Below, piece by piece: positions 35,566 to 44,658 of a stretch of DNA of 64,000 nucleotides. The first letter of the stretch is position 1. Every line of letters starts with the position of its first letter. Made by a program: the position numbers and the translations under genes. The notes under the pieces were generated by a model. The model was not told where the DNA came from, did no database searches, and saw only the letters and a program-made list of their open reading frames with translations. Source of the stretch: Leptolinea sp964397625 (GTDB lineage Bacteria; Chloroflexota; Anaerolineae; Anaerolineales; Anaerolineaceae); the NCBI GenBank assembly GCA_964397625.1, contig CAYNJT010000011.1, forward strand, positions 1-64,000, read 5' to 3'.

Positions 35566-36665
35566 ATCACCATCAGCTCACGGGGCAGGTCAGATAGTGT
35601 TTCTGTTCCAGTGTCCGTGACCACTACATTATCCTCAATGCGCACACCACCCTTATCCGGCAGGTAGATTCCCGGTTCAACGGTATACGCCATCCCTGGT
35701 TCAAGAATTAATGTGTTCTCGGCAAAAATATACGGGGATTCGTGAGCTTCCATACCAAGCCCATGACCGGTGCGGTGAGTAAAAAACACCCCAAATCCGT
35801 CTTTCTCAATCTCATATCGGGCAGCCCGATCCACATCTCCGGCCGATATTCCCGGTTTTCCGGCAGTCCTTCCAGCTGTATTGGCGCGAAGAACGCTATC
35901 AGCGATGGCGCGTTGCTCACTGGAAGGCTCACCTAAAACGAGCGTGCGCGTTAAATCAGATACATACCTGTTATAGCTGGCACCCCAATCCACCACAATC
36001 AGGTCGCCTTTCTGCAAGACTCGATCAGACGGCACGGCATGTGGATTGGCACTGTTTGGGCCGCTGGAAAGAATAACCTGAAAAGGCAATTCGGGGTCCG
36101 ATCCGCACTCCAACAGAAGAGCCGTCAGGCGGTTCGCCAGGGCATGTTCGGTCATACCTGGTTTTATGTGAGGTAATAATTTCTTGAATGCCTTCTGGGC
36201 AATATCCACTGCCGCGCGCATAGATTCAATTTCAGTATGATCTTTATGAACACGTAACCCATCAAATAATGCGCTGCCATCTGTCAGAATGGTTTGCGGC
36301 GAAGCTTTCTTGAGATAATCCATTTCCAGAAAACGAAGACGGGTAGCTTCCACAGCCAGTTGCTTCCCGTCAAGATTCAAATCAGCCGCCGCCTGCTGGA
36401 AAGCGCCCAAACGTTCCACAGGGTTGTCACCAAAAAAATGAACAGAAAAATCAACAGGGAAAGTATTTAGTTTGGCTTTCTCAAGTTCAGGCAAAATCAA
36501 AGCGGGCTTACATTCCGGCACATACATCATTACCACCGGTCGTTCCATTAAATGGAAAGATAGGCCGGTCAAGTAAGTTAAAGAAGCGCCCGGGTTAACC
36601 ACAACTCCATCAAAACCGTTGTCGATGATGGCGTTGCGAAGTTTGTCAAATTTCGAAGTAAACAT
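35562..36665 (-). CDS. Xaa-Pro aminopeptidase family (M24) metallopeptidase
   Basis: 367 residues. An N-terminal creatinase-like domain is followed by the pita-bread catalytic domain with metal ligands in VDWGASYNRYVSDLTRT (Asp pair), HRTGHGLGMEAHE (His) and EPGIYLPDKGGVRIED (Glu pair). It removes N-terminal residues before proline. I start at ATG 36665, with GGAAGG about 8 bases upstream. It lies in a three-gene minus-strand row: PfkB kinase, this gene, MBL hydrolase. Confidence 0.93.
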   Translation of the reverse strand: MFTSKFDKLRNAIIDNGFDGVVVNPGASLTYLTGLSFHLMERPVVMMYVPECKPALILPELEKAKLNTFPVDFSVHFFGDNPVERLGAFQQAAADLNLDGKQLAVEATRLRFLEMDYLKKASPQTILTDGSALFDGLRVHKDHTEIESMRAAVDIAQKAFKKLLPHIKPGMTEHALANRLTALLLECGSDPELPFQVILSSGPNSANPHAVPSDRVLQKGDLIVVDWGASYNRYVSDLTRTLVLGEPSSEQRAIADSVLRANTAGRTAGKPGISAGDVDRAARYEIEKDGFGVFFTHRTGHGLGMEAHESPYIFAENTLILEPGMAYTVEPGIYLPDKGGVRIEDNVVVTDTGTETLSDLPRELMVI

Positions 36666-36693
36666 GGTTTCAATCCTTCCAATTCTCAGGAAA

Positions 36694-37725
36694 TTAATCC
36701 TTCGTCGATTTTTCACGCAGGATATTTAGCCGGGCTTCCACCAATTCCGGCAATGAATCCATTGGATAAAACGGTCCGCTGCCCTGAATTTTAAAGGAGG
36801 CAGAAACCGAACCCATCAGAGCCGCCTCAAATGGATCATACTTCAATCGAAGACCGGCAAGGAAACCTCCGCAAAATGCATCACCCGCGCCGGTTGGATC
36901 TATCGTCTGCACCGGGTAAGCAGGAATCTCCCGGAACGTCCGCGAGGCATGTTCATACAGTAAGACGCCCAACTGCCCCCTCTTAATGACCACAAATTCA
37001 CATCCGTATCCTGCCAGCATTGCCGCGATCTCCCGTAGATCACGTGTTTTTCCTTCAAAAAGAGAATACACTTCTTCTTCTGATGGAAGAAAAGCGGTGA
37101 TTCCGGCAACTACCTGGGGAATATCATCCCAGAAAGTCTTGTTCATGTAACCAGGAGATGGATCAATCGTGATGGTTTGAACCTGTCCCTGCCTGAGAAA
37201 CCCTGGAATGAGTGAGTGGGTGAGAAAATCAGTCGGGCAAAAGTGAACGGCCGTCGCGTCCAGGTATTCTGGTGGAATATCACCGGGACGGAGAGTATTT
37301 CTTCCAGGCCGATTGCGAGAGTCAAGTTGGGTTTCACCGGGCACATACCCAAGAATTTCTCTTGGTAGCGGAGCCTGTAAGTTACGAAAAATTGACACGG
37401 GCGCGCCGCGGTCAGGTTCACCGGTATCTTTATAGGCAAAAAATTGCCGCATATCCGATGGATCTTCGATATAACGAACTCCGTGAATATCCAATCCGCG
37501 GTTTTCAAAATCGTCCAACCACTCGCGTGGGTAGTCTGTATTCGCGCTGGCCATGATCCCTATGGAGGAATCCCAAAGTCCCAGGCCTCCGGCGGCATAC
37601 AAAGCACTTCCTCCCGGCTGGTCAACCCAGATACGTTTGTCTGCAGTTACAATGGTTGTGCGGGAAAGCAATCCAGAGATAATATATCGGATGACCGGTC
37701 TGCTCTTGTCAGGTCTGTAGATCAT
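36694..37725 (-). CDS. PfkB-family carbohydrate kinase
   Basis: About 343 residues. The N-terminal GGSALYAAGGLGLW and the C-terminal PfkB signature DPTGAGDAFCGGF, with its catalytic Asp, place it in the ribokinase family. The substrate cannot be assigned. I take the ATG at 37725; an in-frame TTG at 37734 is the alternative and neither has a strong ribosome site. Confidence 0.9.
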   Translation of the reverse strand: MIYRPDKSRPVIRYIISGLLSRTTIVTADKRIWVDQPGGSALYAAGGLGLWDSSIGIMASANTDYPREWLDDFENRGLDIHGVRYIEDPSDMRQFFAYKDTGEPDRGAPVSIFRNLQAPLPREILGYVPGETQLDSRNRPGRNTLRPGDIPPEYLDATAVHFCPTDFLTHSLIPGFLRQGQVQTITIDPSPGYMNKTFWDDIPQVVAGITAFLPSEEEVYSLFEGKTRDLREIAAMLAGYGCEFVVIKRGQLGVLLYEHASRTFREIPAYPVQTIDPTGAGDAFCGGFLAGLRLKYDPFEAALMGSVSASFKIQGSGPFYPMDSLPELVEARLNILREKSTKD

Positions 37726-37812
37726 CGAAAGCAATTCTTTTCATGGGGATAATCCGCGCAAGTTTAATTTCCCCGGAAGCAAGTTTCGTATGCAGGGTCA
37801 ATAGAAAATCCG

Positions 37813-38010
37813 CTATGCTTTTGAAATCATATCAGCAAGCATTTTCAAAAGACCCAGCACGCCCATTCCGACTTTCACCCCTTCACCGGCAGATAACCGG
37901 GGAGTGGTTTCATTCTTTTCTGCGCGTTGCACAATGATAAGCGCGGCAATCATGCCTGTGGCAGCGCCTACAGCAGTACCAATCAGGAGTGTTTTGGATT
38001 TCCAGTTCAT
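37813..38010 (-). CDS. small YtxH-like membrane protein
   Basis: 65 residues with one Gly/Ala-rich membrane segment (LLIGTAVGAATGMIAALIIV) followed by a charged stretch and a hydrophobic C-terminus. It resembles the other small YtxH-like protein at 12489 in layout. AAGGGA lies 7 bases before the ATG at 38010. It probably follows the next gene upstream in one transcript; function is unknown. Confidence 0.65.
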   Translation of the reverse strand: MNWKSKTLLIGTAVGAATGMIAALIIVQRAEKNETTPRLSAGEGVKVGMGVLGLLKMLADMISKA

Positions 38011-38034
38011 GAGTGATTCCCTTCGCAAATTGGT

Positions 38035-38478
38035 TCAGTCTCGAAACCCACCCAGAAGTAAATACCGAATAGCTACAGACAACCTTTTTATGGAAGCCTT
38101 CTGAGCATGTAAGCCAATAACAGGTTGAATTGATCTATCTGCCAGGGATTGAATACGTAATGCCAACCTATTTATAAAATTCTGGACCATAATGGCGTAT
38201 CCAGGAAGTAAATCTGTGAGTTTGAAGAAGGCCACACACAGACTGATAAGAAAAATAAGAGCGATGAGTCCAGCCACAAAGAGCGGCAGGATCAACCAAA
38301 TGGCTGCTACATGTCCCCAACGAACACTGGCATCAGAACCGGTTTGAAGAGAAAAAGCAGCCAGGAATCCCAGTGAAAACATAGCTAAAGCTCCAAATCC
38401 AACCGGAAGCCAGATCTGCCATAGAACTTCATGTCTGTGCTTTTCCGCGAAAAAAGCGTGATCTTTCTTTTCAGTCAT
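38035..38478 (-). CDS. hypothetical membrane protein with two helices
   Basis: 147 residues: a short charged N-terminus, two membrane helices (FGALAMFSLGFLAAFSL and AIWLILPLFVAGLIALIFLISLCVAFF), then an amphipathic tail. No family is recognised. The ATG at 38478 is chosen over a TTG at 38484. It lies 33 bp after the WecE-type gene stop and 24 bp before the YtxH-like gene. Confidence 0.65.
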   Translation of the reverse strand: MTEKKDHAFFAEKHRHEVLWQIWLPVGFGALAMFSLGFLAAFSLQTGSDASVRWGHVAAIWLILPLFVAGLIALIFLISLCVAFFKLTDLLPGYAIMVQNFINRLALRIQSLADRSIQPVIGLHAQKASIKRLSVAIRYLLLGGFRD

Positions 38479-38511
38479 AGACAAATTCTAGCATTAAACC
38501 AGTGTGGATGA

Positions 38512-39654
38512 TTACGCGGCTTTGAAAGAGGTTACCGCGTTCAAAACTTGTTCCATTTCAAGCTCACCCATATCATAATAGAGTGGCAGCCTAACAAGTC
38601 TGTCGCTAACAGATTCTGTAACCGGCATATCTCCAATTTTTCCACCATACTCCCTGCCCTTCTCTGAAAGATGCAAAGGAAGATAGTGAAATACCGAATT
38701 TACGCCATTATTTTTCAAATGGTCGATCATTCCCTGCCGTTTTTCAAGGTCGGGTAATAAAAGGTAATAAATATGCCATGATGGGTCCACCTCCGCCGGA
38801 ACAGTGGGACAAACCACTCCATTGGCATTGGCCCAGGAAGACAACTCATGTTCATAGGTTTGCCAGATCCACTTGCGTTTGGCCTGAATCTCCTGCCATA
38901 TTTCAAGTTGGGCGTAGAGGAAACCAGCCAGAATATCTGATAGCAGGTAACTGGATCCAACGGATACCCAGGTATATTTATCCACCTGGCCGCGGAAGAA
39001 GCGGCTGCGATTGGTACCTTTTTCCCGAATAATCTCAGCTTTTTCGATGAGTGATTTATCGTTTATTAATAAAGCTCCGCCTTCCCCGCAGGTGAAGTTT
39101 TTGGTTTCATGGAAGCTCTGGGTTGCCATGCAGCCAATTGTTCCCAACCAGCGATTCTTGTACTTCCCAAATAACCCATGCGCGTTATCTTCAACCACAG
39201 GTATTCCGTGGCGGTTGGCAATCGCCATAATCGTATCCATTTCACAGGCTATTCCGGCGTAATGTACCGGGACAATCGCACGTGTTTTGGGGGTGATCAA
39301 TTCTTCCAGACGGGACTCATCCATATTTAACGTGTCAGGGCGGATATCAATAAATACAGGTTTGGCGCCCCGCAAGACAAACGCGTTTACGGTTGAAACA
39401 AAGGTGAAATCAGGAATGATTACTTCATCCCCGGGTTTTATATCCAGCAGTAGAGCGGTCATTTCCAGCGCATGTGAGCAGGAGGGAGTGGTTAATACTT
39501 TAGGCACACCCAGTTGCTTTTCCAGCAGACTATGGCACAACCTGGAATATTTTCCGTCACCCGAAATATGTGATTCCTTTATGGAATCAGCCATGTATTC
39601 GTATTCTTTACCGACAATACACGGTTTATTAAAATCAACTTTTATCTCGGTCAT
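38512..39654 (-). CDS. wecE: dTDP-4-amino-4,6-dideoxygalactose transaminase (WecE/RffA-like)
   Basis: 380 residues, colinear with E. coli WecE as I recall it. Shared blocks are TPSCSHALEMTALLLDI, PGDEVIIPDFTFVSTVNAFVLRGA, PVHYAGIACEMDTIMA, SFHETKNF with PLP Lys185, EIIREKGTNRSRFFRGQVDKYTW and FHYLPLH. This DegT-fold enzyme transfers an amino group from glutamate to C4 of dTDP-4-keto-6-deoxyglucose, the RmlB product. ATG 39654 has GAGGA 8 bases upstream. It sits with a methyltransferase, WbqC, GT2 and GT-C genes, suggesting that its amino sugar is modified and transferred. Confidence 0.88.
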   Translation of the reverse strand: MTEIKVDFNKPCIVGKEYEYMADSIKESHISGDGKYSRLCHSLLEKQLGVPKVLTTPSCSHALEMTALLLDIKPGDEVIIPDFTFVSTVNAFVLRGAKPVFIDIRPDTLNMDESRLEELITPKTRAIVPVHYAGIACEMDTIMAIANRHGIPVVEDNAHGLFGKYKNRWLGTIGCMATQSFHETKNFTCGEGGALLINDKSLIEKAEIIREKGTNRSRFFRGQVDKYTWVSVGSSYLLSDILAGFLYAQLEIWQEIQAKRKWIWQTYEHELSSWANANGVVCPTVPAEVDPSWHIYYLLLPDLEKRQGMIDHLKNNGVNSVFHYLPLHLSEKGREYGGKIGDMPVTESVSDRLVRLPLYYDMGELEMEQVLNAVTSFKAA

Positions 39655-39671
39655 AGGACACACATCCTCTT

Positions 39672-40313
39672 TTAATCGAGTTTTTTTCTAACGATCACCG
39701 TGAAATCATAGAGATCATAATCATGCAAAATGGCGACATTTCGTGAAAAATTTCGTTTGCATACATCAAAAATAAAGCCGGGGTCGGCATAATACAGATC
39801 AGGCCGCATATGGTCTGCGTCGGAATATTTTGTCAACAGATTAAAACTGAAACCGCGGTCTGCCAGGTTATTCATGCGCGTGATGGTTTTGATAACATAA
39901 TCGGTCCAGGTTTCATAGGTGGAATTCAGTTTGATATTGAAAATACCGCTGGCTACCACATAGTCGCACACCGGCAATCCATCCTCCTTACTGACGAATT
40001 CCACGCTGTCGATCCCCGTATGTAATTCACGCCCTTTAATTACCATGCCTTCCACAATATCAAATCCTATATAGTGGTCAGGTTTGATGCCGGTGGAAAC
40101 AAGATAATCATAGAAAGAACCAAAACCGCTTCCATAATCAAGCACAGAAAAAGGTCTGTCCGGCCGGTCGATTACGCGGGCCAATTGCAGAAAACGGGTA
40201 TCCTGCGCGCCGTTGGAATTCCAATCCACTCCCCGTGGGGTGGCACCGTGTTGTTCGAGTTTCCCCGCGAAATAACTGCGGATTTGATTCATATCGATTG
40301 GTTTATCAGTCAT
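39672..40313 (-). CDS. class I SAM-dependent methyltransferase
   Basis: 213 residues with the SAM-binding motif LDYGSGFGSFYDYL (residues ~58-71) and a following acidic FDIVEGM. The C-terminal half (FNLLTKYSDAD, YYADPG) differs from small-molecule O-methyltransferases I know. Its place between the WecE-like gene and WbqC suggests it acts on the amino sugar, but no substrate can be read from the sequence. Confidence 0.82.
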   Translation of the reverse strand: MTDKPIDMNQIRSYFAGKLEQHGATPRGVDWNSNGAQDTRFLQLARVIDRPDRPFSVLDYGSGFGSFYDYLVSTGIKPDHYIGFDIVEGMVIKGRELHTGIDSVEFVSKEDGLPVCDYVVASGIFNIKLNSTYETWTDYVIKTITRMNNLADRGFSFNLLTKYSDADHMRPDLYYADPGFIFDVCKRNFSRNVAILHDYDLYDFTVIVRKKLD

Positions 40314-40320
40314 ACAACCT

Positions 40321-41013
40321 CTAGCGTCTCAATGATTTTAGGGCGTCCCCACCCAACATAAACAGTGTATCCAGTATGGATACCTGTGTATCAAATGGCG
40401 GGTACAACTGGGGATATTCCGGATAATCATACTCCATGTATTCCAGGGTGATCCCGGCTTCCTCAAATTTCTCATTCTCAATATAATCCCGGGCAGACGG
40501 CCCCGAAATATAATGCGTTGCGCCAACTTTTTTCAAGATGGAGACCAGACGGTCCGTTTTGGCGCCTTCCACACCCTGAATTTCAGAAGAACGCATAAAC
40601 TGGGTGTGGTTGATTCCCAATTCCCGGGCCAGTTGAATGGTGGTATCGATGGTGAAATCAGCCAGCATTTCGGGTTTTCGAGAATAGAACTCTTCCACCA
40701 TTCCCGCATATTTTGAGAAAAAAGGGGCTTTGCTATACGCCAATCTGATAGAGTTCCAGTGTTCCTGATTCCAGGGACGATCCCACACTATCTTGATCGC
40801 GTTAATGTTAATATGTTCTGTCTGCGCGCCGCGATTGAACACGGGGATGGAAAGCCAGATTGGACCTGTGGATGTCTTGATACGGTTACGATTTCGCCAT
40901 CCGCGTTTGTCGTATTGGACATCATCATAAAACACAAATAGATCAGACCGGTTGATCTGATCAAAGTATCCCCGCCAGGGGATATACGAGGGTTGCAAAA
41001 TGACTACATTCAA
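40321..41013 (-). CDS. WbqC family protein
   Basis: 230 residues with the WbqC hallmarks: MNVVILQPSYIPWRGYFD at the N-terminus, FVFYDDVQYDKRGWRNRN, and the C-terminal YPPFDTQVSILDTLFMLG. The family occurs in O-antigen loci and is suspected of modifying amino sugars; its chemistry is not firmly established as far as I know. The start is a TTG at 41013 whose last two bases lie in the GT2 stop (TTGA), with AAGGGA upstream. Confidence 0.87.
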   Translation of the reverse strand: MNVVILQPSYIPWRGYFDQINRSDLFVFYDDVQYDKRGWRNRNRIKTSTGPIWLSIPVFNRGAQTEHININAIKIVWDRPWNQEHWNSIRLAYSKAPFFSKYAGMVEEFYSRKPEMLADFTIDTTIQLARELGINHTQFMRSSEIQGVEGAKTDRLVSILKKVGATHYISGPSARDYIENEKFEEAGITLEYMEYDYPEYPQLYPPFDTQVSILDTLFMLGGDALKSLRR

Positions 41014-41960
41014 GAATGTTTTCCCTTATTATTTGTGATCTGTTCAGAAATCACATAGGTCGGTCTGTCCATACTGCGGTCAAAAATCCGGGCCAGGTAT
41101 TCACCGAAAATGCCCAGCGCGAAAAGCTGCGTGCCTGAAAAAATGGCAATCACTGAAGCCAGGAAGGGGAATCCTGGAATACTGCCAGCCGTGAAATATT
41201 GATACAAAACAACCACCAGAACGACCAGGCCAAAAATCGTCGACATGAAACCAAGCCAGTTCGTTAACCGTAACGGGACGGTGCTGAATCCGGTAAGGAT
41301 CAACAATGCCTGGGAAGCAAGTTTTGAAAAATTATAATTAGAATTACCTGAAAGGCGTGGATTTTCCTCTACTTGCACTGTGGTGAAACGTGTTGTTCCC
41401 CACGACAACAACACGTCCAGAATTACGGTTGGGCTTTGAAATACATCTGAAGCCTGGCGAAGGTTTGTCCTGAAAGCCCTGAACGCGCCAATATCCCGAA
41501 TTGTCGGAATACCCATCACCATGGCCAGTATCTTTTTGGTCAGCCGTGAGAAACCATTTCGCCACCAGGAATGCGGCATTTTCTTGGGCACACCGTAAAC
41601 CACATCAAAACCTTCAGACAATGGTGCCAGCAGCTTTTTAATTTCAGCCGGCGGGTGTTGCAGGTCATCATCCATTGTGACAATGATGTCAAAAGTTGCA
41701 AGGCGCATCCCACAAACCAGCGCATTATGCTGCCCATAATTGCGCATCATATTTATTCCATGTACCCAGGGAACAGCCTTACATATCTTCTGGATCGTTT
41801 CCCAACTGGAATCACGAGATCCATCATTAATCAACAGTACTTCAAATTTGTTGGCAAGGGACGGTAGTTCCTCACCAAGTTTATCAACAAGCTCTTGCAG
41901 TGTTTCAGCACTGTTATAGACAGGTACAACAACAGAAATGCCATTTTCGAGTGATGTCAT
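41010..41960 (-). CDS. ArnC/GtrB-like GT2 polyprenyl-phosphate glycosyltransferase
   Basis: 316 residues. The GT2 domain shows SVVVPVYNSAETL, LINDGSRDSSW and the DxD-like VTMDDDLQHPP. It is followed by two C-terminal membrane helices (LGFMSTIFGLVVLVVVLYQYF and LASVIAIFSGTQLFALGIFG). That layout is typical of enzymes that load a sugar onto undecaprenyl phosphate on the cytoplasmic side. The ATG at 41960 overlaps the stop of the GT-C gene upstream by 4 bases. Confidence 0.92.
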   Translation of the reverse strand: MTSLENGISVVVPVYNSAETLQELVDKLGEELPSLANKFEVLLINDGSRDSSWETIQKICKAVPWVHGINMMRNYGQHNALVCGMRLATFDIIVTMDDDLQHPPAEIKKLLAPLSEGFDVVYGVPKKMPHSWWRNGFSRLTKKILAMVMGIPTIRDIGAFRAFRTNLRQASDVFQSPTVILDVLLSWGTTRFTTVQVEENPRLSGNSNYNFSKLASQALLILTGFSTVPLRLTNWLGFMSTIFGLVVLVVVLYQYFTAGSIPGFPFLASVIAIFSGTQLFALGIFGEYLARIFDRSMDRPTYVISEQITNNKGKHS

Positions 41961-44011
41961 TTGTTCTCTGTATCCAACGGAGTCCCGCATTTTACATAAT
42001 TTTTCATGTATTGAACTTTGGAAACACCTTTTTCACTGGTTGTAACAGCGGCGATACGATCCCACACCGAACATAATGCTGGCCGCAAAGATTGATCTGT
42101 GGCATAGGCGTCTTCGGTCAATTTGGTTGCCATTGTCCAGTTTTCCACATGCCCATACGCCTCAATCAATACTGGCCATTCACTCGGTGTAGTGGGGAGG
42201 AAGCCTTTTTCGAGTGCCTCATCACCAAGCCTGGCGGCTTCCTGCCAATCACCTCTTTGGCGTGCCAGATCCGCTTTCTCGTAATAATAACACCAGGTAT
42301 GATTTGGTTCGGGTCCATATTGGGGTGCCGGGGTAACCGGTTTTGATGGATTTGTTTCAATCAAACCGAGATTGGAGATCGGGATGGCGGGTTCCATTTT
42401 ATATGGAAGGCCGGGGATGGAATCCGCATTGGTATAAATTGGGTCCATCACTTTCAGGCAGTGATTTGTTCGCAGGTAGAGGGCCAGAGAATTAGAGGTA
42501 TTGCCTTTAAATGTTAAGGCCCGATAGCTTTGCTCAACGGGTTGGTTGGGTTTGGCAGATGGTAGGCTGTTTTTTAAACGCACAGAAAGATAATTCAACA
42601 TATACGGCATCTCACGTCCCTTAAAATCAGGGGCATACATCCAATTGATCGGCGCCGTAAGTGAGTTATCACTGTAATATCGGAAGGGAAATTCGTGGGT
42701 CAATAAAAGTGTGTTGGGCTTTAATCCCGGAACACGCCAACTCAACTGCCAGAAGAAATCCCGTGAGATTTCCCATTCCCGGCGGAAAGTGTTGGCGTTG
42801 TAGAATTGCCACCCGGCAGCCAGGCTGATAAGAATGGATAACAATATGATCTTTTGCTTTGAGGTGCGAATAAACACCTCCAATAATCCCACCAGCAAGA
42901 TTACCGAACCGGTCATCAACGCCAGAGTAAAACGATCCCAAGGAAAAATGAGTGTCAATGGGAGATTAGCAATCCAGAATGGAATACCCCCTGCCAAAAG
43001 GCACAACCCTCCAAGTAAAACGGCTTTCCATCCCCATTTTTCAGGATGATCAACTTCTTCATCGGCCGGTTTGGGAGAGAAATTTAACTTGAGAAGATAA
43101 ACAAAAGTATATACAAACACAACCAGCACAACCATCCAGAACAAGCGGGTTGTGAGAATTTGGAATTCCAGCGCGTTAGGAGGGGAAAAGATCTGATTCC
43201 ATGCCAGCCACCCACCCAGCACCAGGTTGGATCCAAAGGATTTCAACATTCCAGCTATAGTGGACTGTGGTGTTGTTGTAAGTGATTCCATGGCAGAAAT
43301 TTGATAATTGCTGGATTGGAATAAGAATACCCGCCAGATTGTATAGATAACCAGTACCAACAGGTACGGAATCCAGTTTATCGCAGATTTCTTCAGGTTA
43401 TCACGCCAGGTGGAAACTGTTTCGCCAATTACCCACCAGATCAGCAAAGGCCGCAGCAGTTCAAGTCCAAAAAAATATTCAGTAGAAAAGAGGTTAAATG
43501 CAGATAGCAGCACTGCAGCAATGGTACCAGGCCAGAAAGGAACCTTTTTGCGAAGGATGGCAAGCATTAACGCCAGGGATCCTAAAAAGGCGGATAACAA
43601 GATGAAAGCCTCACTGTAAATGACCGATATCCATTGCTGCCCAAATCCGGGGTAAACCGCAAACAACATGGAAGCCCATACAGCCTGTCTGGGACGATTT
43701 GGCCAAAGCAACCGAAAGATCAGCCAAAAAATCAGTGTGGCCAGCCATCTCCAAACCAAGGCAAAGATCTGCCAGACTACAGGGTTTGTTCCCAGTGTTG
43801 GCAGATTTATTGAATAAAGAAACGCGAGGAAAGGACGATCATGGGAAAACACATCCATAAAACCGGATGCGCCCAGTGTTTTGGCAAACCAGATATATGG
43901 CCAGTCATCCCAAAAAAAACCCAACCAGGGGATCAACAAACCATAACCAAGAATACAAGTCAGCAATAACGCCAACGGTATGGTGCGTTCAGAAATAAAG
44001 ACTTTTTTCAT
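41957..44011 (-). CDS. GT-C membrane transferase with C-terminal soluble domain
   Basis: 684 residues, about ten membrane helices in residues 1-400, and a long extracytoplasmic C-terminus with a TPR-like segment (ADLARQRGDWQEAARLGDEALEKGF) near 590-620. The first outer loop contains WLGFFWDDW; paired aspartates here are the usual GT-C catalytic site. It is the probable acceptor-side partner of the neighbouring GT2, transferring the polyprenyl-phosphate-linked sugar outside the membrane, comparable to ArnT. The acceptor is unknown. Confidence 0.75.
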   Translation of the reverse strand: MKKVFISERTIPLALLLTCILGYGLLIPWLGFFWDDWPYIWFAKTLGASGFMDVFSHDRPFLAFLYSINLPTLGTNPVVWQIFALVWRWLATLIFWLIFRLLWPNRPRQAVWASMLFAVYPGFGQQWISVIYSEAFILLSAFLGSLALMLAILRKKVPFWPGTIAAVLLSAFNLFSTEYFFGLELLRPLLIWWVIGETVSTWRDNLKKSAINWIPYLLVLVIYTIWRVFLFQSSNYQISAMESLTTTPQSTIAGMLKSFGSNLVLGGWLAWNQIFSPPNALEFQILTTRLFWMVVLVVFVYTFVYLLKLNFSPKPADEEVDHPEKWGWKAVLLGGLCLLAGGIPFWIANLPLTLIFPWDRFTLALMTGSVILLVGLLEVFIRTSKQKIILLSILISLAAGWQFYNANTFRREWEISRDFFWQLSWRVPGLKPNTLLLTHEFPFRYYSDNSLTAPINWMYAPDFKGREMPYMLNYLSVRLKNSLPSAKPNQPVEQSYRALTFKGNTSNSLALYLRTNHCLKVMDPIYTNADSIPGLPYKMEPAIPISNLGLIETNPSKPVTPAPQYGPEPNHTWCYYYEKADLARQRGDWQEAARLGDEALEKGFLPTTPSEWPVLIEAYGHVENWTMATKLTEDAYATDQSLRPALCSVWDRIAAVTTSEKGVSKVQYMKNYVKCGTPLDTENK

Positions 44012-44094
44012 AAAGTAGATTGATAGTTATTAAGGTTTGGATTTTTCCAGAGTAGTATAGTAGAGAACCGGCCATTTGACCAGAAAAAAATTTG

Positions 44095-44658
44095 CTAGCT
44101 TCCTGTGGGGAAAAAACTAAAGATTCCTGCCCCGCCATATGAGAAGAGCATCATCTTAAGGACATTGCCAATGATCGCTGTAATTAAAAATTTCCATACG
44201 GGCATTTTCAACACACCGGCAGAAAATCCAACCAGATCAAAAGCCGGGTTCGGAATGACAGCCATTGCTAAAATCACCCAGACGCCATACTTTTTAATCC
44301 AACCTTCCACCTTCTCGTGCCAGGCTGTTCTTTGAATGAGTTCCCGACCGGAAAATCCCACCATATAGCCGCTAATCTCACCCAGACCGGCACCTGCGCC
44401 GGCTGCCAGAGCTACCCAGAATGGATTAAAAACGGCTCCCATGGCCGTTGTCAGCATGATGCCGGGTAGTGGAATGAATACTGTTGCGCTGGATAATAAG
44501 GCAATAAGAAAAATGCCTGGATAACCCAGAGAACCAAATTTTTGAATATCTCGGCGGTAGTAAACCAGCGCGAGCGTCAGTCCAATTATGCCAACAAGGA
44601 TTAATACATTAATCCACCGTTGACGGGTAGTTTTATTCACTATTGATTGTCCGTTCAC
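44095..44658 (-). CDS. VTT/DedA-family membrane protein
   Basis: 187 residues. The VTT core shows STVFIPLPGIMLTTAMGAVFNPFW, the GAGAGLGEISGYMVGFSGRE segment and FDLVGFSAGVLKMPVWKF. Some DedA-superfamily members are known to return undecaprenyl phosphate across the membrane, which would suit the adjacent GT2/GT-C pair. The start is GTG at 44658, overlapping the udk stop (GTGA). Confidence 0.85.
   Translation of the reverse strand: MNGQSIVNKTTRQRWINVLILVGIIGLTLALVYYRRDIQKFGSLGYPGIFLIALLSSATVFIPLPGIMLTTAMGAVFNPFWVALAAGAGAGLGEISGYMVGFSGRELIQRTAWHEKVEGWIKKYGVWVILAMAVIPNPAFDLVGFSAGVLKMPVWKFLITAIIGNVLKMMLFSYGGAGIFSFFPTGS

Noticed and set aside
37743..37937. 64-codon plus-strand frame near the PfkB start
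   Set aside because: It overlaps the YtxH-like gene antisense and has no ribosome site.
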